This document shows positions 33,358 to 42,815 of a stretch of DNA of 64,000 nt, in pieces. A program made the position numbers and the translations under genes. Position 1 is the first letter of the stretch; each line of letters starts with the position of its first letter. The stretch spans positions 31,001-95,000 of the forward strand of contig CAXHUQ010000643.1 in NCBI GenBank assembly GCA_964020085.1, in the 5' to 3' direction. The notes beneath the pieces are model-generated. The model saw nothing but the letters and a program-made list of their open reading frames with translations. It was not told where the DNA came from and ran no database searches. Source of the stretch: Micromussa lordhowensis (taxonomy: Eukaryota > Cnidaria > Anthozoa > Scleractinia > Lobophylliidae).

Positions 33358-33584
33358 TGTTCCTGGTTTTATCGACGGCCCACGCAGAAGCCATCTTTGT
33401 CGGTCTCGGCAAGCAATTTACAAGCAGTTGTCAAGATCTGTCAATTATTATCTCAAAGCTGTCAACAGTCATCGATTCCACCAATCAGATCTTGATACCA
33501 GGAGCTGGTATCATCGGCGGCATCAATGGAATGTCTACAGGCTCCCCATTCTCGTTCCCATAGCCCTTTTCTCATCTCTTAGCC

Positions 33585-36511
33585 GGCGGAGCCTTGGCAC
33601 GAGAATCGAAGGGCTCTTCGAATTAATTCGAATTTTTTGATTGGCTGTTTGAAAACAAAGAAATCTTGAACGGAAGTCAAATGTTCGCGCGGCAAGCATA
33701 AAACAGCTGTGAAGGGCGACCTTCAATAATGGAGGACATGGAAGATTTGGGAGAAAATTCTCCCTATTTTCAGTCAAATTCACGGCTCAACACTTGTCGC
33801 TGTTGTAACAAAAGGGTTTTTTTGGTTGGTTGATGTTTTCGGCGAGATAAGAAGCAAACACTTACAGCCGAAGATTTTAAAAGTGCTCTAGTTTTTAACT
33901 GGATAAGAAATCGTGGCTTGTCGATGGTTTAATAACGAAGCTGTGCGAACCATTGTACAGAAAGGTGAAGAAAATTAAGAATTCCGTTCTTTGTGGCTTG
34001 CAACAGGTTGTAGAATCACCTTCGTCGAGTCAGCATTCTACTATATGGTGAGGCGAATAAGAGTGAACCGCGAAAGTGTCGAAAGTGGTCGTATGTGTCT
34101 TTGAGGGCGATCAACATCACAACAAAAATCCCCCTCAGTTTAGACCAAGTGCTTCCAAGAATAACACGACTGTACTACAGCGTCATGTTTAAGCTATATA
34201 CTGATGCAAAAAGTGGGGAAGTGTTTCTTTTGCAGGAAGGTATAATTAATTGATTTAGGTGAAATTTGGTTTTTAAAAACCATCAATTGTCACTGTATAA
34301 AACTATACACATTTAACAATTCTTAACTCTGTTATATGTGCAACTGAAAACAGACATAAAGATAGTTCTGTTTGTGTGTTAACCGCCTGACAATTAATCA
34401 GTGAGAGACTCTCAATCAATCCCCCAAAATGAAGAGACCTTTTTACCAACATTGAGGGTAGGAAAATATATCTGTTTCTTCTAGCCTCATATAAAACATT
34501 TGGAGCAATTTGAGCTTTTACAAAATAAATGACTTGATATTTTCATTTCATGGGTTTTTTAAAAAATAGTTACTTAGGACACATAAACAATAATATTGTT
34601 ATGGATAAAGTTTACAGTGGATTGGGAAATATACAATAGGCACTAAGCAATGAAATTTTCCCTTTTCAAAAACAAATACAATTTCTCCTTTCGTTAGTAA
34701 TAATACAAATCAATATACAATGACTACAATGACAGTATGTAAATCACTGTAGGAGGCATCATCTTTCTCATAACTTGTAGTTTTTGCTGTGTACAGAAGA
34801 AGCAGCACTTTGATTTGTCATCACCAGTGTGTGTTCGTGTTGAACATGTGTAGAAAATGTCCTGCCATTGGGATTCACTGCAATGATTTCTGGATCCACC
34901 ATTCCAAGGGAAGTTGATGTATTTTGTTTGCTCAAATACTGCTGCAGTTAGTGTGACTTCAGGCACCTAGCCTATCCAATTGGGAATATGCAGGCCTAAA
35001 ACTCTTCCTGTAAATACAATGTACCGGTATGCAAATGTTTTCCGATTCAACAATGATTGCAATAATTAGTTTGTGATCAGTGATAAACATGAAGCCGCTC
35101 AGCTCAGCCAATTAAATTTCCACTTTTTGCATTAGTAAATACTAGTAAATCAAATTGTTGCAGACTAATTTTACTGATTGAAAGTTACTCATACAGCAAT
35201 GAGGATTAGAAATGATGATCGCACAAACAATAGCACCACTCACTGTAATAATTTGTAACCTTATCAGAAAGTTCCACTCTAATTAGAGAATGTGGAGCAA
35301 GACTAAATAAAGAAGCTAAATCTTGTGCACAAAAAGCCACCTACAGAAAGACATGTTGACTGTTTCAAAAAAGGTTCAAAATTTATTTGTCACATTCTTT
35401 GTCCCCAAAGCATATTTGCTGGGAAAAATTCGTTCTCTTACAAATCCCTATATTTAACTGAAGTAAATTGGAATAACTCAAGACATTTTCCATCAATTGC
35501 CTCCAGGTGGCTGTAAATTATTAGATACTTTGATTGCTTGATATCTTTAATTTCAACCTTGTGGCTCAGTATTCCGAACCATTAGACAGCTGACCTGCAA
35601 ATCGTTTTGCTCCACGGTCTGATGTAATGTAATGTAAAATCTTTATTTAGACACAGAGAATCATCAGTTAAGCTAAAAGTTAAAAACTAAAACTCATTAC
35701 AACTGTTTTACATGATTGCTGTGTGGGAATCCGAAATCTCAGGCCCAGTTCAGACGTCGTGCTACTGCCGTGCCGAACTAATTCAGGAATTAAGTTCGAC
35801 AAAAGCACGGCAGAAGCACGGCGTCTGAATCAAACTTTTTCAGATACCTTCTTAATTCTCCGTTTAAACTGCCCAATAGAAGTAACGCTTTTTAAATCTT
35901 GGGGCAAGTTATTCCACAAACAGGCCCCGCTATAAAAAAGCTTCGTTTAAAGTAATTAGTATTTAGCTTGGGAAGCGAAAGTTTTCCTTCAAGATTTCTT
36001 AAGTTATAATCATTAACATGGCGTTGAGTGAAAAGACACTGAAGGTAGTCTGGAGCAAGTTCATTCAATGTTTTATACATAATTAAAGCTTTCTGTTGTT
36101 TACGTCGAAGAGACAGCTTCTCCCACTTAAGCATCGCTAGGAGGATGTTAGAGCTTAAAGCAAAACAACCAAAATAAACGATTTAGTCAGTCGATCCATG
36201 TCGGCAGGTAAAAAACAAAGGGCAATAACAGAAAAATCAATGACTTGCCAAAGCAGGTAAAAAAATAGCGTCTTTCTTTAAAACGGCAGTGTTCTTTATC
36301 ACCTTTTTCTGACAGAGATAGTCTTCAAATTGATACCATTTAAGGCCTGAAAAAAGACTCCTCGAATCCTGCCTCGCCGGCTGCCATTTTCAGTCCCATA
36401 CATTATATAGAAACATCACGACTGCATACATGAAGACCGGAAGTCCTAGATTCTAGGACTGGAAAATCCTATGTCTCCAGAGCCCTTCGATTCTCGTGCC
36501 AAGGCTCCGCC
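33585..36511. mobile_element. Possible ~2.9-kb element bounded by 33-bp inverted repeats
   Basis: GGCGGAGCCTTGGCACGAGA (33585 on) and its reverse complement (ending 36511) are outward ends. The match extends 33 bp through ATCGAAGGGCTCT. The right end abuts a Gypsy-like gag reading frame, so it may have inserted there. The gag's left part was not found on the other side. The interior holds only a LINE remnant and AT-rich DNA. The two ends might instead be independent MITE copies. Confidence 0.45.
35620..36140 (-). mobile_element. LINE 3' remnant with nested MITE
   Basis: The minus-strand frame at 35892-36134 reads LKWEKLSLRRKQQKALIMYK and TLNELAPDYL … YNLRN, the conserved tail of CR1/L2-type reverse transcriptases. 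After a frame shift near 35935 it continues with a basic stretch (FKRRIKKVSEKV). The 3' end has an AATAAAG and an ATTTTACATTACATTACAT tail. A ~95-bp palindrome (35740-35836, GTGCTACTGCCGTGCCGAAC facing GCACGGCAGAAGCACGGC) is inserted between the stop and the tail. Confidence 0.7.
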
Positions 36512-36681
36512 CTGCTGCACTGCCTTGGCCCGGCAGTACAGCGCATTTTCAACACGCTTCCAGGCGAACATGAGTCCTTCGCAGAAGTGAAAACCGCCCT
36601 TGACGTCTATTTCGCTCCAAAGCGAAACGTCGTAGCAGAACGATATAAGTTCCGCTCGGCAGACGAGCCTATTGATACATA
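36512..36681 (+). pseudogene. Gypsy-like gag, left part
   Basis: The plus-strand frame reads LLHCLGPAVQRIFNTLPG, then an acidic bridge to VKTALDVYFAPKRNVVAERY KFRSADEPIDTY. That is the capsid-like region of Ty3/Gypsy gag proteins. It stops abruptly at the Penelope insertion and resumes at 38090. Confidence 0.6.
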
Positions 36682-36796
36682 TGTAAAGGATGAACAAAAA
36701 GTTATCCTGGTTGATGCGTGACACTTATATAAATGTACGTTAAAAGGAAAAAAAATTATAAAAAATAAACGATAGCACGTTGAAGTGTCATATTGT

Positions 36797-36836
36797 GAAA
36801 GATATCAAACGTTTCGGGCATAGCCCTTCTTCAGTG
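36797..36836 (-). ncRNA. Hammerhead-like core in the Penelope 3' region (relic)
   Basis: Minus-strand CTGAAGA, then hairpin GGGC-TAT-GCCC, then GAAAC. This matches the CUGANGA…stem II…GAAA core of hammerhead ribozymes, which are known from Penelope-like elements. One extra A precedes stem II, and stems I and III do not form clearly, so it may be inactive. Confidence 0.35.
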
Positions 36837-36921
36837 TGAAAACCGTTAATTAAAAGTTCACGCGACTGTTCATTTGAAAGTAACGGAAACAAAGCGCGCG
36901 GAAACTAGACGCGCGCGCCGT

Positions 36922-38088
36922 TTATATAAAATGGAAAACATTATTTAGGCCCTCTGGTTGCATAGTGCCGAGCCTAAAAATGATTTTCATCTCCAACTGC
37001 TTCCGTCTGAAACAGGCACCAGAGCACTTCCTTAGTCCCCTTACAGAGATGTCTGACAGACTATGCCCGGGAGAGTTAAAGTGCTCTGCGACCGGGAAAC
37101 CAGCAGTGTTCTTTTGGACGCTACGAAGATGTTCGCCGAATCGTTCGCGTAGAGTACGACCAGTCTCCCCGATGTATAGCTGGGGGCATCGACGGCATGA
37201 GATGCAGTACACCACGTTCTCTGATTTGCAGGTAAAGCGTTCACGGATGGTAGTTGAACTCTTGGGTCCACATACATGGACGTTGGACGTTGTGTAGAGG
37301 CAAGTGCGGCAGCGGGGATGTCGGCATGCGAAAGTTCCTGGTACTTCTGTCTGGGACTTGTCAGAAGTGTGTACTAGGATGTCTCGCAGGCTGCGATCTC
37401 GTCGATGTGCAACTACAGGTGGAGCTGGGAAGATTGTTGCAGTCACAGGGTCTCTCGTGAGGATCTTGAAGTTGTTAAGCAAAATGTGCTTAACGCGCGA
37501 ACTCAAGGGGTGGTAGGTCAGGACCAGAGGAATACGTTCTTCGTTTTCACGCACACGTTTCTCGAGCGCTTCTTGGCGGGTAACGGAGGACACTCTTTCC
37601 CGAGCCTTCTGCAGTAAATCGGAGGGATAGCCACGGCTTTCGAAAAAGGTGGACATCTCTTGGCATTTCTGCAGGAAGTCATCATCCTTAGAGCAAAGAC
37701 GGCGGAGGCGCAAGAACTGGGAATATGGAATACCGTTTTTGCAGTGCTTAGGATGAGAGGAGGTATAGTGTAAGTAGTTGTGGGTGTCGGTGTCCTTGTA
37801 GTGAACTGAAGTACTAATTGTGCTGCCGGAGATGCTGAGTGTGATGTCCAGGAAAGGTATCTGAGTTTGAGAAATGGTGTGAGTAAACTGCAAAGCGGGA
37901 TGGAATGTGGATACATGCGTGATGAAGTCCTCCAGTTCTTCTCGACAGCACGAGGCTGCTCCTACGATGTCATCAATGTACCGCTTGTAGAGTTGAGGAA
38001 TGAACCCTGTATAGGTGGACAAGATGCGCTCTTCCATGTATCCTACGAAGAGGCATGCGTAGTTAGGGCCCATTCTACTACCCATGGT
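36922..38088 (-). CDS. Penelope reverse transcriptase (C-terminal part) with GIY-YIG endonuclease
   Basis: The 387-codon frame begins at the truncation point with MGSRMGPNYACLFVGYMEER, RT motif B. The catalytic YIDD box follows at residues 36-39, then QIPFLDITLS and the thumb region. A linker with CRHPRCRTCLY (zinc-binding cysteines) precedes the GIY-YIG domain VVYCISCRRCPQLYIGETGR TLRERFGEHL. The frame ends with the family-typical C-terminal region and stop at 36922. The finger and palm motifs before motif B are missing. The long intact frame suggests a fairly recent insertion despite truncation. Confidence 0.9.
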   Translation of the reverse strand, partial: TMGSRMGPNYACLFVGYMEERILSTYTGFIPQLYKRYIDDIVGAASCCREELEDFITHVSTFHPALQFTHTISQTQIPFLDITLSISGSTISTSVHYKDTDTHNYLHYTSSHPKHCKNGIPYSQFLRLRRLCSKDDDFLQKCQEMSTFFESRGYPSDLLQKARERVSSVTRQEALEKRVRENEERIPLVLTYHPLSSRVKHILLNNFKILTRDPVTATIFPAPPVVAHRRDRSLRDILVHTSDKSQTEVPGTFACRHPRCRTCLYTTSNVHVCGPKSSTTIRERFTCKSENVVYCISCRRCPQLYIGETGRTLRERFGEHLRSVQKNTAGFPVAEHFNSPGHSLSDISVRGLRKCSGACFRRKQLEMKIIFRLGTMQPEGLNNVFHFI

Positions 38089-38089
38089 A

Positions 38090-38178
38090 CTATTGATACA
38101 TACCTGACGAGCCTCCGAGAACTTGCGAAATCCTGCGACTTTGGGACACTAGAGGAGGAAATGATCCGTGACTGCCAG
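38090..38178 (+). pseudogene. Gypsy-like gag, right part
   Basis: The gag frame continues after the 13-bp duplication: IDTYLTSLRELAKSCDFGTL EEEMIRD, matching the usual spacing after PIDTY. It then runs out into unrelated sequence. It confirms that the Penelope copy split one reading frame. Confidence 0.6.
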
Positions 38179-38464
38179 TCACGCTTTGACTTTTGATGCT
38201 TTGACTGCGATGTTTTTCATTATCTACAGAAAGAGTTCTTCGTTGTCATCAATTATAACTGTAACTCTAAGAAGTATAGAAGGCATATTTTGAAATGTTT
38301 ACAATTAGTCTTTTTGCACATTGAAATAATATACTCAATTCCATGTGCTGACCGCACTGATGTTTTTTTTTCAATAACCATATCATTGAAAAAGACGAAT
38401 GATCCTCGCAGTGAATTTTCCAATTTAAGCAAGTGGAAAGAAGAAGCCTGAAAAAAAAAATCAG

Positions 38465-38536
38465 GGCTTCAACGGGATTGGAACCCGTGACCTCCGCGAT
38501 ACCAGTGCGATGCTCTACCAACTGAGCTATGAAGCC
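38465..38536 (-). tRNA. tRNA-Thr (GGU anticodon), copy 1
   Basis: A 72-nt cloverleaf with GGCTTCA/TGAAGCC acceptor, box A TAGCTCAGTTGG, anticodon loop CTGGTAT (U33, GGU), and T-arm ACGGG-TTCCAAT-CCCGT. The T-loop has TTCC where TTCG is standard (box B GGTTCCAATCC). A T-run follows within 5 nt. Confidence 0.8.
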
Positions 38537-38719
38537 ACACATTGGGAGCGAGGTCATTTTGTTGAGTTCATTTCTTCCCGTGAGGAGTGAAATGATGTAA
38601 GTATATATGAAATAATTCATATATTTGAACTGCGGTCATAGATGAAAGTGAAGAATGATCCTCGCAGTGAATTTTTCAATTTAAGCAACTGGAAAGAAGA
38701 AGCCTGAAAAAAAAATCAG

Positions 38720-38791
38720 GGCTTCAACGGGATTGGAACCCGTGACCTCCGCGATACCGGTGCGATGCTCTACCAACTGAGCTATGAAGCC
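38720..38791 (-). tRNA. tRNA-Thr (GGU), copy 2, C33 variant
   Basis: As copy 1, but the anticodon loop is CCGGTAT: the near-universal U33 is C. It shares the TTCC T-loop change. Confidence 0.7.
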
Positions 38792-38975
38792 ACACATTGG
38801 AGCGAGGTCATTTTGTTGAGTTCATTTCTTCCCGTGAGGAGTGAAATGATGTAAGTATATATGAAATAATTCATATATTTGAACTGCGGTCATAGATGAA
38901 AGTGAAGAATGATCCTCGCAGTGAATTTTTCAATTTAAGCAACTGGAAAGAAGAAGCCTGAAAAAAAAAAATCAG

Positions 38976-39047
38976 GGCTTCAACGGGATTGGAACCCGTG
39001 ACCTCCGCGATACCGGTGCGATGCTCTACCAACTGAGCTATGAAGCC
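38976..39047 (-). tRNA. tRNA-Thr (GGU), copy 3, C33 variant
   Basis: The tRNA is identical to copy 2, in the next tandem unit. Confidence 0.7.
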
Positions 39048-39227
39048 ACACATTGGGAGCGAGGTCATTTTGTTGAGTTCATTTCTTCCCGTGAGGAGTG
39101 AAATGATGTAAGTATATATGAAATAATTCATATATTTGAACTGCGGTCATAGATGAAAGTGAAGAATGATCCTCGCAGTGAATTTTCCAATTTAAGCAAC
39201 TGGAAAGAAGAAGCCTGAAAAAAATCA

Positions 39228-39228
<1 letters not shown>

Positions 39229-39258
<30 letters not shown>
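39229..39258 (-). pseudogene. tRNA-Thr 3' half, truncated copy 4
   Basis: Only the T-arm and 3' acceptor remain. The T-loop here is the canonical TTCGAAT, unlike the full copies. The break joins a TATCATATCATATCAT simple repeat. Confidence 0.8.
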
Positions 39259-39513
39259 ATTGATATCATATCATATCATTGATAAGCCAATTAAAGGTGT
39301 CCTGTGGTCCCCTGTTAGCGACAGTATTCTAAATTAAAGGGATGATACATTTGCACTGTTAATAGGATCTCTCTTTTATGCAAGTGGTAAAAAAGAGAGG
39401 AAGGGGAGTATATTGCCTGATCAATATCAATGCAACTGCTTTTTCCATCATTTTCTTCTTCAGAAACAAAAGTATTAGTTTAACGACAACTTCCGGCGAG
39501 TATTCCCTCTTGT

Positions 39514-39915
39514 TTACGTACAGATCTGAGGTGTCTTACACAGTCTAACTTCATCGCGATCTGACTTTCCTTGAACAAACCAATCCCCTAACTTAAAACC
39601 GTCGCTCAGATTTTCCAAATTCAATCCATTGAATCCAGTGTTCGATGCGTCGTCCCTGACTGCAAGATTTAGGTAGCTTACAATTCGCGTATCTTCTATC
39701 GATCGGTCATTGTTGATCTTTACCCTGGGCCTGCAAATTTCCACCGCATTTCCGAATACATCGTTCACAATTCTTCCGATCATCCATTGGTCCAGGTTGA
39801 AATTAACACTGCCTCTCTGTTTGTCATAAAAGTCTTGTACGTCACTGACTGATAAAGAGCAACCAGACTTTGTCTGAAAGTTCTGAACAAACCTGAAAGA
39901 TTTATACGGAAGCAA
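39514..39915 (-). CDS. Hypothetical exon, 115-133 codons
   Basis: The minus-strand frame has coding-like composition (mixed charged and hydrophobic residues, few repeats). It includes VSDVQDFYDKQRGSVNFNLD, AVEICRPRVKINNDRSIEDT and NLSDGFKLGDWFVQGKSDRD, with a TGA at the end. CTTTCAG before TKSGCSLSV could be an acceptor, giving an internal-terminal exon of about 118 codons. I do not recognise a family. It could be a host gene in or beside the CNTNAP intron, or part of a mobile element. Confidence 0.4.
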   Translation of the reverse strand: MLPYKSFRFVQNFQTKSGCSLSVSDVQDFYDKQRGSVNFNLDQWMIGRIVNDVFGNAVEICRPRVKINNDRSIEDTRIVSYLNLAVRDDASNTGFNGLNLENLSDGFKLGDWFVQGKSDRDEVRLCKTPQICT

Positions 39916-41944
39916 GCCTGCAATTACTAATTGTTTACATTTTGCGACTGACGCATGAAAAAGGGATTTTTTTTCCTACCACACTCTCGCTTCTGGGCTA
40001 TAGTTTGAACTGTAACTATTTCTTTTTCTTCTCAGGTGCGACATCTCAAAGCAGTAGTATTTCATTAGTTAATCCCCAAATTGATTTGGCGGGATTGCGC
40101 TAAAATGCTTGCGACATTTTATTTCCGTGCGGAGATCGGACGACTTCGTGAGCGCAAGAAAAACTGCGAGCCGGGGGAGTGGATTGTAAGGATTTGTCAC
40201 GTCAAAAAACATGTGTGGGAGAGGGAGGGGAGCGCAAGCGCGCGCTGGATGACGTGTTTGGGATTAGGGTAACGGTACGATCATGTTGCGAAAAGCGAAT
40301 TAAGACTAAACTTTGCAAAAGTCGCCAAAATTCTCCGACTGTCGCAAAAGAATTCGAAAACAAATTCGGCCAAGTTGTAGAGAAACTTTCCGACTTCAAT
40401 TTGTGTTTGTTCGGTTTCGTGAAAGCAACAAAATTTAGAGATTCGAGTGAATATTCGCAGTGCGTTCAAAATGTTTTGGCAAAGAGTTGCCTCCCTTGTC
40501 AAATTTTATACAAACCCGAAAAAATTTTTGCTGAGCGCGGAGAGGCCTAGGAACGAGTTTAGTGCCAGAGTGTTACGCAGGATTTTTAAGCAGCGGTTTT
40601 CCCAGTAAAATCGCGTAAGATAAAAGAGACGACAAGAGGAGACAAAGGTAAACTATTCATTCTTTTTATTCCTTTATTTACTCTCTCCCTACTCAGCAAG
40701 ATTGTGTGCTCCCTGTGATGCAGGTGTATTTTCATCATTCGCAGAGAAAAACTATGCCCTAGAGAAAATTCGCGTGGGTGCTTGATAGGACACAATTCTG
40801 GTTTGAGAACACGGTTTAAAACCATCACGCAGGTAACATTTGGCGCGAACATTTCTGTATTTGTAGGCAAACGTTCCATTTCATTTTTCCGCAATTTTGT
40901 TAGTTGTTTCGACCAGACACGCGAGCGATTCCAGTGAAGAAGCGAGTAGCTGTGATATTTCGATTTGACAGCCCTGTCAGATGAATAACCACAAGAAACT
41001 CCTCATTGGCCGAAATTAATTATCAACTCGCTTAAGCTACCTGGTTTGGTGGCTTAAATTTAATGACAATTCTATTGAAGTTTTCCGACTCGCTTAACTT
41101 TAAGCGAGTTGGAAAACTAACTGTTTTCACGGGATATCCGGTTGTCTCTCGCTAAGCGACCTAAAAAAACGCTCGTGAAAACACGGCCAGTCTCCTCCGC
41201 AGCCGTTTTTTGGTCATTTTCAGTCACCTTAGTTTCCTCTCTTTCTGCTTGATCTTTGCAAGCAACGCTTGGCAAATGAGCCACAACTCACGAGAAGCAT
41301 TTTTTCTTGGGCAAGAACTGCTCTTGGACTTTGCTGCCTGGATCGACCTGACTTCAAGCAACGATAACATGAGTATATCCTCGCTCGAACATCAGAGCAC
41401 ATTTTGGTTCTTTAAAACGTGCTGGTGACTTACGGGTTTATCAAGGCTTTATGATGCCTCTCAACCACCAGGCAGGCATGCAAGGTACTTTAAAACAAGG
41501 CTTAAAATATTAGTTGACAGAGCTCTAAGGCAGCATGCACTATTTCCTTTGACGCTCGATCAATTCACGTGTTGTGTTTCACGTCACAATAACCGACGTA
41601 AACAATCCGTTCCCAGATTTCCGCTCGTGTGCTATTTTCCCTTGACTCAAAAGAAAGTGCAGCCAAGATTATGTGGGATTTGATTTTGACTTCGCACATT
41701 CTCAACAGTCTGTCTGCTAGCTAGATAGGTGCTAAAAGATCTCCAAAAGATGGCGCTTAGAAGACTGAGTTTTTTTGCATACGTTATTTCTCGAAAACGA
41801 ATAAACGTTCTTTCAAAACTGCAGCGAAACAAGAAAACGTTACACTTTTGTCGACCACAACAAGCCACTGAACACTAATGGCTGATAGTTTTCAATGGCT
41901 CAGCCAATCAGATGATTACGGCATTTGCATTAGTATACTAGCAG
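39916..41944. other. No gene recognised
   Basis: A 123-codon plus-strand frame at 40179-40550 has no recognisable features. Partial palindromes (for example CGCTTAAGC/GCTTAAAG patches near 41030-41110) suggest decayed repeats. Confidence 0.4.
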
Positions 41945-42766
41945 AATTAGAATAAATAAGTAGTACCCCATATCCCATTTGATGTTCGGAACCTCTATCT
42001 GTTTAATCAAGTTACCATATTCTCTTATCAGCTCTATAAACAATTAGAATAAATAAGTAGTACCCCATATCCCATTTGATGTTCGGAACCTCTATCTGTT
42101 TAATCAAGTTACCATATTCTCTTATCAGCTCTATAAACAATTAGAATAAATAAGTAGTACCCCATATCCCATTTGATGTTCGGAACCTCTATCTGTTTAA
42201 TCAAGTTACCATATTCTCTTATCAGCTCTATAAACAATTAGAATAAATAAGTAGTACCCCATATCCCATTTGATGTTCGGAACCTCTATCTGTTTAATCA
42301 AGTTACCATATTCTCTTATCAGCTCTATAAACAATTAGAATAAATAAGTAGTACCCCATATCCCATTTGATGTTCGGAACCTCTATCTGTTTTATCAAGT
42401 TACCATATTCTCTTATCAGCTCTATAAACAATTAGAATAAATAAGTAGTACCCCATATCCCATTTGATGTTCGGAACTTCTATCTGTTTAATCAAGTTAC
42501 CATATTCTCTTATCAGCTCTATAAACAATTAGAATAAATAAGTAGTACCCCATATCCCATTTGATGTTCGGAACCTCTATCTGTTTAATCAAGTTACCAT
42601 ATTCTCTTATCAGCTCTATAAACAATTAGAATAAATAAGTAGTACCCCATATCCCATTTGATGTTCGGAACCTCTATCTGTTTAATCAAGTTACCATATT
42701 CTCTTATCAGCTCTATAAACAATTAGAATAAATAAGTAGTACAGCATATCCCATTTGATGTTCGGT
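41945..42766. repeat. 97-bp satellite, 8.5 nearly identical copies
   Basis: The unit runs AATTAGAATAAATAAGTAGT … CAGCTCTATAAAC. Unit starts are 41945, 42042, 42139, 42236, 42333, 42430, 42527, 42624 and 42721 (the last partial, 46 bp). Only isolated substitutions separate copies, so the array is young or homogenised. No coding frame. Confidence 0.95.
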
Positions 42767-42815
42767 AGTTTTTGCTTTTCATATTGTAATCATTGTATTG
42801 TATTGATTATTATTA

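Larger units (their letters stand above)
36682..38089 (-). mobile_element. Penelope-like element, 5'-truncated, 13-bp target duplication
   Basis: CTATTGATACATA is present on both sides (36669-36681 and 38090-38102), and the flanks are two parts of one gag reading frame. The element is 1408 bp. It includes the RT C-terminal end, the GIY-YIG endonuclease, a ~200-bp 3' region, and a hammerhead-like core near its 3' end. Confidence 0.85.
38390..39258 (-). repeat. Tandem array of ~255-bp tRNA-Thr units
   Basis: Three full units and one partial unit, spaced 255, 256 and 253 bp. Each holds a tRNA, a poly-T terminator (the poly-A run on the plus strand), and flanks such as GAATGATCCTCGCAGTGAAT and CCCGTGAGGAGTGAAATGAT. 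Differences between units are few. Confidence 0.9.

Noticed and set aside
36965..37916. Several long plus-strand and shifted frames at 37 kb
   Set aside because: Shadows of the Penelope RT-endonuclease frame on the minus strand; they show no domains.
38267..39131. Repeated open frames of 86-117 codons with near-identical sequence
   Set aside because: They are read-through of the tandem tRNA-Thr units; the shared peptide comes from the tRNA gene body.
38465..39258. Possible CRISPR-like direct repeats
   Set aside because: Spacing of 255 bp and tRNA content exclude a CRISPR array; the host is eukaryotic.
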